A stretch of DNA of 64,000 nucleotides. Origin: an uncultured Aquabacterium sp. GTDB lineage: Bacteria > Pseudomonadota > Gammaproteobacteria > Burkholderiales > Burkholderiaceae_C. Of this stretch, positions 55,288-64,000 are shown in pieces (positions within the stretch are counted from its first letter, which is position 1; each line of letters opens with the position of its first letter). The notes under the pieces were generated by a model, which saw nothing but the letters and a program-made list of their open reading frames with translations, was not told the origin of the DNA and ran no database searches. The stretch spans positions 38,393-102,392 of the forward strand of contig NZ_CANBCC010000004.1 in assembly GCF_947366995.1 (NCBI RefSeq). The letters run 5' to 3'. A program made the position numbers and the translations under genes.

Positions 55288-55358
55288 GGCCGATGCGCCC
55301 CCACATCCGGATGTTCCTAGAATGATCCGGTGTCCACAGACTCCCGCCTGCCTCCGCC

Positions 55359-56654
55359 ATGGTTCCTCACCTCATCACCGCACTGACCGGCCCGATCAAC
55401 GAACTGGAGCAGCGCATGCTCGAGTCCATGCCGGCCATCGAGCGCTGGTTCCGGCTGGAGTGGATGGAGCACACGCCGCCGTTCTACACCTCGGTGGACC
55501 TGCGCAATGCAGGGTTCAAGCTGGCGCCGGTGGACACCAACCTGTATCCGGGCGGCTTCAACAACCTGACGGCGGAGATGATCCCGCTGGCCGTGCAGGC
55601 CGCCATGGCCGCGATCGAGAAGATCTGCCCCGAAGCCAAGAACCTGCTGCTGATTCCTGAGAAGCACACGCGCAACACCTTCTACCTGGCGAACGTGGCC
55701 CGCTTGATGCAGATCTTCGGCTCGGCCGGCCTGAATGTGCGTCTCGGCACGCTGGACGAAACGATCACCGAACCGACCGAGCTGCCCCTGCCGGATGGCT
55801 CGACGCTGACGCTGGAGCCGCTGGTGCGCACCAAGCGCCGCCTGGGCCTCAAGCACTTCGACCCCTGCACCATCCTGGTCAACAACGACCTGTCGGCCGG
55901 CATCCCGCCGGTGCTGGAGAACCTGCACGAGCAGTACTTGCTGCCGCCGCTGCATGCCGGCTGGGCGGTGCGCCGCAAGAGCCAGCACTTCAGTGCGTAC
56001 GAGGAAGTGGCCAAGAAGTTCGCCAAGCTGCTGGGCATGGACCCGTGGCTGATCAACCCGATGTATGCGGTGTGCGAGGGCGTGAACTTCCAGGAAGGCG
56101 CCGGGCTGGACGCCCTGCAGGCCCAGGTTGACGCCATGCTCAACAAGGTGCGCCGCAAGTACAAGGAATACGGCATCAACGAGAAGCCCTTCGTCATCGT
56201 CAAGGCCGATAACGGCACCTACGGCATGGGCATCATGACCGTGCGGGACGCCAAGGAGCTGGTCGACCTCAACCGCCGCACGCGCAACAAGATGTCGGTG
56301 GTGAAGGATGGGCAGGAGGTGACGCGCGTCATCATCCAGGAAGGCGTGCCCACGTACGAGCGCCTGAATGACGCCGTGGCCGAGCCGGTGGTCTACATGA
56401 TCGACCGCTACGTGGTGGGCGGCTTTTACCGCGTGCACGCCGAACGGGGCATTGACGAAAACCTGAACGCGCCGGGCTCGAGCTTCGTGCCACTGGCCTT
56501 TGCCGAGCCGGCCCACCTGCCCCGCCCGGGCGTGAAGCCGGGCGTGAGTGCCCCGAACCGCTTCTACATGTATGGCGTGATCGCGCGCCTGGCGATGCTG
56601 GCCGCCGCCTACGAGCTCGAGGCCACGGACCCGAACCCCGAGGTCTACGCCTGA
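55359..56654 (+). CDS. gshA: Glutamate--cysteine ligase, proteobacterial type
   Basis: The protein has 431 residues. It makes gamma-glutamylcysteine, the first step of glutathione synthesis. The length and the blocks [42 protein letters not shown] and [16 protein letters not shown] mark the GshA family of Acidithiobacillus and betaproteobacteria rather than the E. coli type. A TAGAAT hexamer 30-40 bases upstream may be its -10. gshB lies 3.2 kb further on, with kup and benE-like genes between. Confidence 0.9.
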   Translation: MVPHLITALTGPINELEQRMLESMPAIERWFRLEWMEHTPPFYTSVDLRNAGFKLAPVDTNLYPGGFNNLTAEMIPLAVQAAMAAIEKICPEAKNLLLIPEKHTRNTFYLANVARLMQIFGSAGLNVRLGTLDETITEPTELPLPDGSTLTLEPLVRTKRRLGLKHFDPCTILVNNDLSAGIPPVLENLHEQYLLPPLHAGWAVRRKSQHFSAYEEVAKKFAKLLGMDPWLINPMYAVCEGVNFQEGAGLDALQAQVDAMLNKVRRKYKEYGINEKPFVIVKADNGTYGMGIMTVRDAKELVDLNRRTRNKMSVVKDGQEVTRVIIQEGVPTYERLNDAVAEPVVYMIDRYVVGGFYRVHAERGIDENLNAPGSSFVPLAFAEPAHLPRPGVKPGVSAPNRFYMYGVIARLAMLAAAYELEATDPNPEVYA

Positions 56655-56736
56655 CCCGCCTGCACCATTTCGGAGCGCGCGCGCAGAGGCGGAACACGGG
56701 CAAAATGCCCATCTGTCGCAACGCGTTCGTCTCCAC

Positions 56737-58623
56737 GTGCAACACAGCCCCAACGCCGCCCTCAGCGGCAAACAGCTCGCCGGTCTGACCCTCGGTGCCA
56801 TCGGCATCGTTTACGGCGACATCGGCACCAGCCCCCTGTATGCCCTCAAGGAGGTGTTCGCGCACGGCCACGTGCCGCTCACGCCCGAGAACATCTACGG
56901 CATCCTGTCGATGATCTTCTGGACGCTGATGGTGATCGTCTCGCTGAAGTACGTGACGCTGATCCTGCGGGCCGACAACAACGGCGAAGGCGGCCTGATC
57001 GCCATGCTGGCCCTGGCCTCCACCGCGGTGGCCGACCGGCCGGCGCTGCGCGCCAAGCTACTGGGCATCGGCATCTTCGGCACAGCGATCTTCTTCGGTG
57101 ATGGGGTGATCACCCCTGCGGTGTCGGTGCTGTCGGCGGTCGAGGGCATGGAGGTGGCCGCGCCCGCCCTGGAGCGCTTCGTCGTGCCGGTCACCCTCGT
57201 GGTGCTCACTGGCCTGTTCATGGTCCAGAAGCACGGCACCGGCGGCATCGGCAAGTTCTTCGGCCCCATCACGGCGCTGTGGTTCATCGTGCTGGCGGTG
57301 CTGGGCGTCATGCACATCGTCGGCAATCCAGCGGTGCTGGCTGCGCTCAGCCCGCATCACGCGCTGTTGTTCGTCTTCACCCACCCGGGCATGGCCTTCG
57401 TGGCGCTGGGGTCGGTGATCCTGTGCGCCACCGGCGCCGAGGCGCTGTATGCCGACATGGGCCACTTCGGCAAGAAGCCCATCCGGCTGGCGTGGTTCAG
57501 CCTGGTGCTGCCCGCGCTGACGCTGAACTACTTCGGTCAAGGTGCGATGCTGCTGGCCCACCCCGAGAACGTCGAAAACCCCTTCTTCGAGATGGCGCCG
57601 CATTGGGCGCTGTACCCGCTGGTGGGCCTGGCCACCTGCGCGACCGTGATCGCTTCGCAAGCCTTGATTTCGGCCGCCTTCTCGGTCACCAAGCAGGTGA
57701 TCCAGCTGGGCTACCTGCCCCGCCTGCGCATCCTGCACACCTCGGTCAACGAGACGGGCCAGATCTACATCCCCTTCGTGAACTGGACGCTGTACGGCTG
57801 CATCGTGCTGGCCGTGATCTTCTTCGGCTCGAGCAGCAAACTGGCTGCGGCCTACGGCATCACCGTCACGATCGACATGCTCATCACCACGGTGATGACC
57901 TTCTTTGTGATCCGCTTTGCGTGGAAGCTGCCGATCGCCCTGTGCATCGGCGCCACCGGCATCTTCTTCGTGATCGACCTGATGTTCTTCAGCGCGAACG
58001 TGATCAAGGTGGTGGATGGTGGCTGGTTCCCTCTGCTGATCGGCGTGGTGATGTTCAGCCTGATGATGACCTGGCGCGATGGCCGCGCCCTGCTCAGCGA
58101 GCGGCTGCGCTCGGATTCGATCGACCTCCTGCCCTTCCTGGAGGCCGTGTTCTCCAGCCCGCCGCAGCGTGTGGAAGGCACGGCTGTCTTTCTCAATGCC
58201 GACGCAGGCACCACGCCGAACGCCCTGCTGCACAACCTCAAGCACAACAAGGTGCTGCACAAGCAGAACCTGTTCGTGACGGTGAAGTCGCACGAGGTGC
58301 CGTGGATCGGCTTCGACCAGCGCGTCGAGATCGAGTCGCTGGGCAACAGCTGCTGGCAGATCATGCTGCACTTCGGTTTCAAGAACGAACCGGACGTGCC
58401 GGAAGCGCTCAAGCTGGTGCGCCAGCACGGCGTCCACATCGACGACATGGAAACCAGCTACTTCCTGTCGCGTGACATCGTGATCCCGACCATCGGCGGT
58501 GGCATGGCGCCGTGGCGCGAGAAGCTGTTCGCCAGCATGCACCGCAACGCGTCGGGCGTCGCGGACTTCCTCAGCCTGCCGGCCAACCGCGTGGTCGAGC
58601 TGGGTTCGAAGGTCGAGCTCTGA
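56737..58623 (+). CDS. kup: Low-affinity potassium transporter Kup
   Basis: The protein has 628 residues from a GTG start at 56737. About 12 membrane helices are followed by a C-terminal cytosolic domain. The signature [32 protein letters not shown] and [15 protein letters not shown] are present. It takes up K+ with protons. It lies 82 bases after gshA and is followed by the benE-like gene 29 bases after its stop; its own gene is not near another K+ system. Confidence 0.95.
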   Translation: MQHSPNAALSGKQLAGLTLGAIGIVYGDIGTSPLYALKEVFAHGHVPLTPENIYGILSMIFWTLMVIVSLKYVTLILRADNNGEGGLIAMLALASTAVADRPALRAKLLGIGIFGTAIFFGDGVITPAVSVLSAVEGMEVAAPALERFVVPVTLVVLTGLFMVQKHGTGGIGKFFGPITALWFIVLAVLGVMHIVGNPAVLAALSPHHALLFVFTHPGMAFVALGSVILCATGAEALYADMGHFGKKPIRLAWFSLVLPALTLNYFGQGAMLLAHPENVENPFFEMAPHWALYPLVGLATCATVIASQALISAAFSVTKQVIQLGYLPRLRILHTSVNETGQIYIPFVNWTLYGCIVLAVIFFGSSSKLAAAYGITVTIDMLITTVMTFFVIRFAWKLPIALCIGATGIFFVIDLMFFSANVIKVVDGGWFPLLIGVVMFSLMMTWRDGRALLSERLRSDSIDLLPFLEAVFSSPPQRVEGTAVFLNADAGTTPNALLHNLKHNKVLHKQNLFVTVKSHEVPWIGFDQRVEIESLGNSCWQIMLHFGFKNEPDVPEALKLVRQHGVHIDDMETSYFLSRDIVIPTIGGGMAPWREKLFASMHRNASGVADFLSLPANRVVELGSKVEL

Positions 58624-58652
58624 ACGCGTCGCCCGGCCTCCTGTCGCGCCTG

Positions 58653-59831
58653 GTGCGCGACTCCGCGCCTTCATCGGTGTCGGCGGGCTTCGTGGCCACG
58701 CTGGTGGCCTTCACCAGCACCATCGCCCTGGTATTCCAGGCAGCACGGCTGCTGGGCGCCACGCCCGAGCAACTCAGTTCTTGGGTGCTGGCCCTGGGTG
58801 TGGGCATGGGCGTAGGCAGCATCGGCCTGTCGCTGTGGCTGCGTGCACCCGTGCTGGTGACGTGGTCGACCCCCGGCGCAGCCGTGATCGCCACCGCGTC
58901 CACGGGCGTGAGCCTGGCCGAGGCGACCGGCGCCTTCTTGGTGTGCGGCCTGCTGATGTGGCTGTGCGGGGTGACGCGCGTGTTCGAGCGGATGATGGAC
59001 CGCATCCCCGTCGCGCTGGCTTCGGCGCTGCTGGCAGGCATTCTGGCGCGCTTTGCGCTGCAGTCCTTCTCGGCGGCTTCCAGTGAGCCGCTGCTGGTCA
59101 TCACCATGCTGGTGGCCTACCTGCTGGGCAAGCGATGGATCCCGCGCTATGCGGTGATCTTCGTGCTGGCGATCGGCACGGTGGTGGCCGGCGTGCGCGG
59201 GCAGCTTGACGCGTCCCAGCTCAATCTGAATCTGGCCAGCCCGGTGTTCGTGATGCCGGCGTTCTCGTGGCACGCGGTGGTGGGGATGGGCCTGCCGCTG
59301 TTCATTGTCACCATGGCCTCGCAGGCGGTGCCGGGCATTTCCGCCCTCCGGGTGGCGGGCTACCCGGCCCCGGTGTCACCGCTGATGAGTTGGTCGGGCG
59401 TGGTGACGCTGGTGCTCGCCCCGTTCGGCGGCTACACGTTCAACCTGGCGGCCATCACTGCCGCCATCGTGCTGAGCCCGCACGCTCACCCCGAGCCGGC
59501 CCGTCGCTACACCGCGGCCGTCTACGCCGGCGTGTTCTACATCCTCATGGCCTTGCTGGGCGGGGCCGTGGCCGGGCTGCTGGCGGCGTTTCCGCAGGCG
59601 CTGGTGATCTCGGTGGCGGGTCTGGCCCTGCTGGGCACCATCGCCAATGGCCTGGCCAACGCGCTGCACGACGTGCGCTACCGTGAGGCGGCCATCATCA
59701 CTTTTCTTGTGACGCTGTCGGGCGTGACGCTGCTGGGCATCGGATCGGCCTTCTGGGGCCTGGTCGCCGGCGCGTTGACGCTGTTCGTGGAACACTTCCG
59801 ACATCCCACCGAACCGACCGAGACACCATGA
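58653..59831 (+). CDS. benE: BenE/YdcO-family transporter
   Basis: From a GTG at 58653 the protein has 392 residues with about 12 hydrophobic helices. The starting region SSVSAGFVATLVAFTSTIAL and GMGVGSIGLSLWLRAPVLVTWSTPG match the BenE benzoate-H+ symporter family (YdcO in E. coli). PGISALRVAGYPAPVSP is a further family block. Upstream in-frame codons reach back into kup; the start could also be CTG at 58620 overlapping the kup stop. Benzoate as substrate is family knowledge only; no aromatic catabolic genes are nearby. It overlaps gshB by four bases. Confidence 0.75.
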   Translation: MRDSAPSSVSAGFVATLVAFTSTIALVFQAARLLGATPEQLSSWVLALGVGMGVGSIGLSLWLRAPVLVTWSTPGAAVIATASTGVSLAEATGAFLVCGLLMWLCGVTRVFERMMDRIPVALASALLAGILARFALQSFSAASSEPLLVITMLVAYLLGKRWIPRYAVIFVLAIGTVVAGVRGQLDASQLNLNLASPVFVMPAFSWHAVVGMGLPLFIVTMASQAVPGISALRVAGYPAPVSPLMSWSGVVTLVLAPFGGYTFNLAAITAAIVLSPHAHPEPARRYTAAVYAGVFYILMALLGGAVAGLLAAFPQALVISVAGLALLGTIANGLANALHDVRYREAAIITFLVTLSGVTLLGIGSAFWGLVAGALTLFVEHFRHPTEPTETP

Positions 59832-60775
59832 AGCTGCTTTTCGTTGTCGACCCGCTCGACACCTTCAAGACCTACAAGGACAGCACCTTCGCGATGATGC
59901 GCGAGGCCGCTGCACGGGGCCATGAACTCTGGGCCTGCGAGCCGCCGCAGATCGTGTGGCAACGCGACGGCCGGGTGCAGGCTGAGGCCGCCCGCATCAC
60001 GCTCACCGGCGAAGCCGACGACTGGTACACCGTCGAGGAAATGGCCGTGATGGCCCTGGCCGACGCGGACGCCGTGCTGATGCGCAAGGACCCGCCCTTC
60101 GACGCCGAGTACCTGTACGCCACCCACCTGCTGAGCCAGGCGGAGCGCGAAGGGGCCCGCGTGTTCAACAGCCCGCAGGCGCTGCGCGAGCACCCCGAGA
60201 AGCTGGCCATCATGGCCTACCCGCAGTTCATTGCGCCCACACTGGTCACGCGCGACATCGAGACCGTGCGCGCCTTTCACGCGCAGCACCGCGACGTGAT
60301 CCTCAAGCCGCTGGACGGCATGGGCGGCGCGGGGATCTTCCGTGTGAAGGACGACGGGCTGAACCTCGGCAGCGTGGCCGAAACCCTCACGCGCAACGGC
60401 ACGCAGACGATCATGGTGCAGAAGTTCCTGCCCGCCATCACCGAGGGCGACAAGCGGGTGCTGGTCATCGATGGTGAACCGGTACCCTACGCGCTGGCGC
60501 GCATCCCGCAGGGCGGTGAGGTGCGAGGCAACCTGGCGGCCGGCGGCAAGGGAGTGGCTCAGCCCCTGAGCGAGTCGGACCTGGCGATTGCCCGCCACCT
60601 CGGCCCCATTCTGGCGGCACGCGGGCTGCTGCTGGTGGGCCTGGATATCATCGGCGACCGCCTCACCGAGATCAACGTGACGAGCCCGACCTGCTTCCAG
60701 GAGATTACGCAGCAGACGGGCTGGGATGTGGCCGCACGCTTCATCGACGCGCTGGAAGCCCGCTTGAAGGCCTGA
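59828..60775 (+). CDS. gshB: Glutathione synthetase
   Basis: The protein has 315 residues. It joins gamma-glutamylcysteine to glycine with ATP. The N-terminus KLLFVVDPLDTFKTYKDST, RKDPPFDAEYLYATHLL, the ATP-grasp KPLDGMGGAGIFRV, VQKFLPAITEGDKRVLVI and INVTSPTCFQEI are typical. It overlaps the upstream gene by ATGA, so it is coupled to the benE-like transporter rather than to gshA. Confidence 0.96.
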   Translation: MKLLFVVDPLDTFKTYKDSTFAMMREAAARGHELWACEPPQIVWQRDGRVQAEAARITLTGEADDWYTVEEMAVMALADADAVLMRKDPPFDAEYLYATHLLSQAEREGARVFNSPQALREHPEKLAIMAYPQFIAPTLVTRDIETVRAFHAQHRDVILKPLDGMGGAGIFRVKDDGLNLGSVAETLTRNGTQTIMVQKFLPAITEGDKRVLVIDGEPVPYALARIPQGGEVRGNLAAGGKGVAQPLSESDLAIARHLGPILAARGLLLVGLDIIGDRLTEINVTSPTCFQEITQQTGWDVAARFIDALEARLKA

Positions 60776-60790
60776 CGGCTCAAGGCCTGT

Positions 60791-61537
60791 TCAGCCCCGC
60801 GGCCGGCCGAACACATCGAGCAGACCGAGCCGGCTCGCTTCGTACACGGCCTCGCTGCGCGAGTGGACGGCGAGCTTGGCGTACAGCTTCTTGATGTAGG
60901 TCTGCACCGAATGCACGGTGATGCCCTGCTCGCGCGCGATCTCTGCATAGGCATACCCACGGGCGATGAACTCGAGCACTTCCTGTTCGCGGCGGCTCAG
61001 GCTGACGGGCGCCGGCGCGTCGGCCGCCTCCGACGGCGTGGCCGTGGCGGTGAGCAGCACCGGCGCGGCACGGCCCGGTTCGGCCATCTGCACGGAATCG
61101 GGGACCGGGCGCAGTCGCTTGAGCAAATGGCGCGCGATCATCGGCGAAATCGGGGAGGCGCCCTGCTTGACGGCCAGCAGCGTGGCCGCAATGTCGGCCG
61201 CCTCGTCGTCCTTGTGCACATAGCCCACCGCACCGGCTTCGATGCTGGCCACCACGTTGGCCTCATCGCCGAACATCGACACGACCAGCATGTCGCACGC
61301 GGGCCAGCGCTGGTGCACCTGGCGCAGCAGGCTCAGGCCACTGCCATCCGGCAGTCCCAGGTCGACCAGCAACAAGTCGGCCCCCCGGTGTTCGAACCAC
61401 GCGGCGGCCGGCGCCAGCGTGCCGAAGCTGGCGCGCAGGTGCAAGGCAGGATGGGCATCAATGGACTGCTCGAGGAACTGACGAGTCAGCTGATTGTCCT
61501 CGACCAGCACCACGTCCCAGGGGGCGTCGCGGTTCAT
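60791..61537 (-). CDS. LuxR-type response regulator (NarL/FixJ family)
   Basis: The protein has 248 residues. The receiver has VEDN near residue 12 and phospho-acceptor D59 in LLLVDLGLPDG, with S/T in VVSMFG and K in YVHKDDE. A linker of about 50 residues leads to a LuxR/GerE helix-turn-helix: SLSRREQEVLEFIARGYAYAEIA, then VHSVQTYIKKLYAKL. It overlaps the sensor kinase gene by four bases, so the two form one operon. Targets are unknown. Confidence 0.93.
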   Translation of the reverse strand: MNRDAPWDVVLVEDNQLTRQFLEQSIDAHPALHLRASFGTLAPAAAWFEHRGADLLLVDLGLPDGSGLSLLRQVHQRWPACDMLVVSMFGDEANVVASIEAGAVGYVHKDDEAADIAATLLAVKQGASPISPMIARHLLKRLRPVPDSVQMAEPGRAAPVLLTATATPSEAADAPAPVSLSRREQEVLEFIARGYAYAEIAREQGITVHSVQTYIKKLYAKLAVHSRSEAVYEASRLGLLDVFGRPRG

Positions 61538-63480
61538 GTGGACGAGGATATACCGACTGCAGGGCCCGGGCCGGGCGCAGACGCAGCCAGCGGCAGCACG
61601 AGCCGCACGGCGAGGCCGCCGTCCCGCGGGGTGTCGAAGTGCAGCGCCACGCCGATCTGGCTGGCGCGGCCCAGCATGCCGACAATGCCCTGCCCACGGG
61701 GCGCGGCGCCAGGATCCCAGCCGCCACCGTTGTCGGTGAGGGTGACCTCGATGGCATCGGGCAAGGCGTGCGCAGCCAGCACCAGTTGCGTGGCATGTGC
61801 GTGCTGCAGCACGTTGGACAGCGCCTCGTACAGGATGTATTGAAGCTGACGCAGGGCGGGCGGGCTGCCGTCGGGCCAGGCGGGCAAGGGCGCCACGTCC
61901 CAGCGCAACGTGATGCCGGCGGCCTCGAGGCGCGGCGCCAGTCGGTACCGCCAGCTGGCCAGCAACCCCGCCACATCGCCCGGCGCGAGCGACATCGCAT
62001 CGATCGTGAGCTTGAGCTGGGCCAACGAGTCGCGCAGCGTCTGGGTCACCAGCCCGATGTCCGGGGGCCGCGCACCCGGGGCCTGAAGCTGCCGCAGCGC
62101 CGAGGTCAGGTGCGCGCCCACGCCATCGTGCATGTCCTGCACGATGCGCGCACGCTCGGCGGTGGCGGCCTGCGCCTTCTCGAGCGCGGACAGCCGGGCG
62201 AAGCTGTCACGCAGGGCGGCCTCGCGCTCGGCGACACGGGTGGCCAGCGTGCGGTTGAGCTCGTGCAGCGCCGCCCGCGACCGCCCCTGGTCGCCGGCCA
62301 GCACCACGAAGTTGCACGCGATCAGCACCGGGCCGAAGATGCCCATCAGGTAGACCGCATCGAAGGGCAGCGCGCCGGTCACGATCAGCATGTCGTGGAA
62401 GGCCGCGGGAACCAGCGCCGCACAGCCCAGCACCAGCCAGCCGCCATCCGGCCGGCGGGTGCGGATCACGTGCGAGATGGCGAGCCCCATGCCGACCAGC
62501 GCGATGAGGTAAGTGGCCCCATAGACATACGCCGTGCGGACGAAGTCGGCCGCCGTGGCATGGTAGCCGGCGACCAGCAGCATGAGTGCCCCGAACACGC
62601 GCGCCAGCCAGCGCGGCGGGCAGTCCGCAATGCGAAAGAAGAAGGCGCACAGCGCCAGCTGATACCAGTGCGTGAGCGTGGACCGCAGGCCTTCCCAGAA
62701 GGACGGGTCGCTCAGCGGCTCGGGCCGGATCATCAACAGCGTCGACAGGCCCCAGGTGAAGGCCGCCAGGCCCATGTAGGCCACTGCGCCCTGGCTGCGA
62801 TCGCGCCACCAGCCGAGCCCCATCAGCAGGCCGCTGGTGATGAGGGCCGTGTGGATGAAGTTCATCAGATCGACCTGGATCCAGCGGCGCCAGCGGTAGG
62901 GCTGCATGACGTGCTCCAGCGGGCCCACCGCAATGGGCGCCAGACCCTCACGGGCGGCGTGCCCACTGGCCACCCGCACGTCGATCACGTTGGCGCCGTC
63001 GCGCCACAAGGTGGACGGCACCGTGAAGAGCAGGGGGACGTACCAGTTGCGCGTCACGGGCTCGGTCATCGAGCCCGAGAACGGCAAGGCCACACCGTTG
63101 ATCCACACCTGCCCGTTCATCGAGACGCGAGGCAGGTAGACGGCCCACGGCCCTTTGGGCACGCCCGCCAGATCCACCCGGAAGCGATACCACATCGAGC
63201 CGGTGTGACCCGGATGGGTGTCCATCCAGCGATGCGGCAGGTGCGTGTGCAACCAGGGGCCGTCAGGGGGCGGCACGCCATCGGCACCCCTGGCGCCGAT
63301 CAGCACGCAGGCCTCGTGCAGGTGGTGCAGCACTTCACCGTGCAGCGGCACGCTCCGTACGGCCACCGCGTCGCTGGCCGCGCGTGCACCCGACACGGGC
63401 CACACCGACCACAAGGCCCACACCACCATCCATCCCAACAGACCGGCGCCGGTGCGCGCCCGGAGCAACAAGCCAGACAT
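61534..63480 (-). CDS. NarL-type sensor histidine kinase with seven-helix membrane domain and extracytoplasmic domain
   Basis: The protein has 648 residues. A signal-anchor (LLGWMVVWALWSVWPVSG) is followed by ~180 extracytoplasmic residues with a jelly-roll-like pattern (MWYRFRVDLAGVPKGPWAVYL, VWINGVALPFSG). About seven membrane helices follow (for example IALVGMGLAISHVI), then a coiled coil and a HisKA_3 domain with QDMHDGVGAHL and a HATPase (LYEALSNVLQHAHA, DNGGGWDP). This is the 7TM-with-extracellular-sensing type. The ligand may be a sugar or other small molecule. The start ATG has an ATTGTC (minus GACAAT) hexamer six bases upstream and no ribosome site. Confidence 0.88.
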   Translation of the reverse strand: MSGLLLRARTGAGLLGWMVVWALWSVWPVSGARAASDAVAVRSVPLHGEVLHHLHEACVLIGARGADGVPPPDGPWLHTHLPHRWMDTHPGHTGSMWYRFRVDLAGVPKGPWAVYLPRVSMNGQVWINGVALPFSGSMTEPVTRNWYVPLLFTVPSTLWRDGANVIDVRVASGHAAREGLAPIAVGPLEHVMQPYRWRRWIQVDLMNFIHTALITSGLLMGLGWWRDRSQGAVAYMGLAAFTWGLSTLLMIRPEPLSDPSFWEGLRSTLTHWYQLALCAFFFRIADCPPRWLARVFGALMLLVAGYHATAADFVRTAYVYGATYLIALVGMGLAISHVIRTRRPDGGWLVLGCAALVPAAFHDMLIVTGALPFDAVYLMGIFGPVLIACNFVVLAGDQGRSRAALHELNRTLATRVAEREAALRDSFARLSALEKAQAATAERARIVQDMHDGVGAHLTSALRQLQAPGARPPDIGLVTQTLRDSLAQLKLTIDAMSLAPGDVAGLLASWRYRLAPRLEAAGITLRWDVAPLPAWPDGSPPALRQLQYILYEALSNVLQHAHATQLVLAAHALPDAIEVTLTDNGGGWDPGAAPRGQGIVGMLGRASQIGVALHFDTPRDGGLAVRLVLPLAASAPGPGPAVGISSST

Positions 63481-63486
63481 CGCGCC

Positions 63487-63492
63487 ATTGTC
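63487..63492 (-). promoter_or_regulatory. Possible -10 element of a leaderless sensor-kinase transcript
   Basis: On the minus strand GACAAT ends six bases before the ATG of the sensor kinase, so a transcription start at or near the A of ATG is predicted. No matching -35 is clear. Confidence 0.3.
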
Positions 63493-63570
63493 TCGCGCCG
63501 ATCTGCACGGGTCTGCCCCCTGCTTGGGGCGACAATGCAGCTTTTCCGCTTCTGCTTGCTGCCCGCCACC

Positions 63571-63975
63571 ATGGCCGTCCTCACCCTGAGCCAGGCTCAA
63601 CTTGCTTTCGGCCACGTCGCCCTCCTCGACCACGCCTCGTTCTCGCTCGAAACCGGCGAACGCGTCGGCCTGATTGGCCGCAATGGCACGGGCAAGTCCT
63701 CTCTGCTGAAAATCCTTGCGGGGCTGGAGAAGCCCGACGACGGCCAGCTGCAGGTGCAAAAAGGCGTCGAGCTGGCCTACGTGCCGCAGGAGCCGGCGTT
63801 CGCCGACGACGCCACCGTGGAGAGCACGGTCAGCGAAGGCCTGGGCGACATCCGCGCGCTGCGCGAACGCTTCGAGGCGATCACGCACGGCGAAGGCGAT
63901 GCCGACGACATGGAATCGCTCATGACCCAGATCGAGGCCCGCAACGGCTGGAACTGGGAGCAGCGCGTCGAAGAA
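63571..63975 (+). CDS. uup: Uup-like ABC-F ATPase, 3' truncated by the contig end
   Basis: About 135 residues of the first ATPase domain are present. The N-terminus AQLAFGHVALLDHASFSLETGERV precedes Walker A LIGRNGTGKSSLLK and the Q-loop segment AYVPQEPAFADD. The helical insert ends with MTQIEARNGWNWEQRVEE, which resembles the Uup family. ABC-F proteins act on ribosomes or DNA intermediates, not on transport. The true gene ends at or before 63975 because the remaining bases are sequencing adapter. The normal protein has about 630 residues. Confidence 0.85.
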
Positions 63976-64000
63976 AGATCGGAAGAGCGTCGTGTAGGGA
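63976..64000. other. Illumina adapter sequence at the contig end
   Basis: The last 25 bases, beginning AGATCGGAAGAGCGTCGTG, match the start of the Illumina TruSeq universal adapter (reverse complement). They follow directly after genomic sequence of the ABC-F gene and are not part of the genome. Confidence 0.95.

Overview
The window is about 64 kb of high-GC chromosomal DNA with dense, mostly housekeeping gene content. It suggests a flagellated betaproteobacterium of the order Burkholderiales, in or near the Comamonadaceae / Rubrivivax-Leptothrix-Aquabacterium group. The evidence is an aroA-cmk fusion, the hemC-hemD-hemX-hemY cluster, the proteobacterial-type GshA, glnK-amtB behind a sigma54 promoter, and the order pheA-tyrA-aroA/cmk-rpsA-ihfB-lapA-lapB. 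No insertion sequence, prophage, CRISPR array or rRNA operon was seen. The last 25 bases match the Illumina TruSeq adapter, so the right edge is an artificial contig end.

Layout: (1) 1-6.1 kb is a sugar-modification island next to the flagellins. It holds a partial GT2/methyltransferase-like fusion, a WecF-like Fuc4NAc-type transferase, a VioA-like sugar aminotransferase with a left-handed-beta-helix acetyltransferase, and a TPR/O-GlcNAc-transferase-like enzyme. (2) 6.1-11.9 kb holds late flagellar genes: two flagellins, fliD, fliS, a fliT-like gene and a PilZ (YcgR-like) brake. Sigma28-type promoters share a TCAAG-N(14)-GYCGAT-like pattern. (3) 11.9-16.2 kb is hemC-hemD-hemX-hemY, followed by two identical tRNA-Arg(ACG) genes and a Sel1-repeat protein. 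(4) 17.5-23.4 kb (minus) is an unusual signalling cassette: a LOV/PAS hybrid sensor kinase, a CheY-like regulator, a kinase that has lost its phospho-acceptor His, and a MerR-type HTH fused to a receiver that has lost its phospho-acceptor Asp. A VTT-family membrane protein gene follows.

(5) 23.5-33 kb holds greB, spoT-rpoZ-gmk-yicC (minus), a Ser/Thr kinase with PP2C phosphatase, rph, rdgB and hemW. (6) 33-38 kb holds fadD, a Tat-signal subunit with a GMC oxidoreductase, and an OmpA-family protein. (7) 38-51 kb holds gyrA, a DUF2059-type protein, serC-pheA-tyrA-aroA/cmk (serine and aromatic amino acid synthesis), rpsA, ihfB, lapA, lapB, a copper chaperone and comM. (8) 53-64 kb holds glnK-amtB under nitrogen control, gshA and gshB flanking kup and a benE-like gene, a two-component pair with a seven-helix sensor, and the start of a Uup-like ABC-F gene cut off by adapter.

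The most interesting parts are the flagellin-linked Qui4N(Ac)-type sugar cassette beside an OGT-like enzyme, and the LOV-centred cassette in which two of the four signalling proteins are degenerate at their phosphorylation sites. All functional statements rest on reading the translated sequences; no database search was possible.
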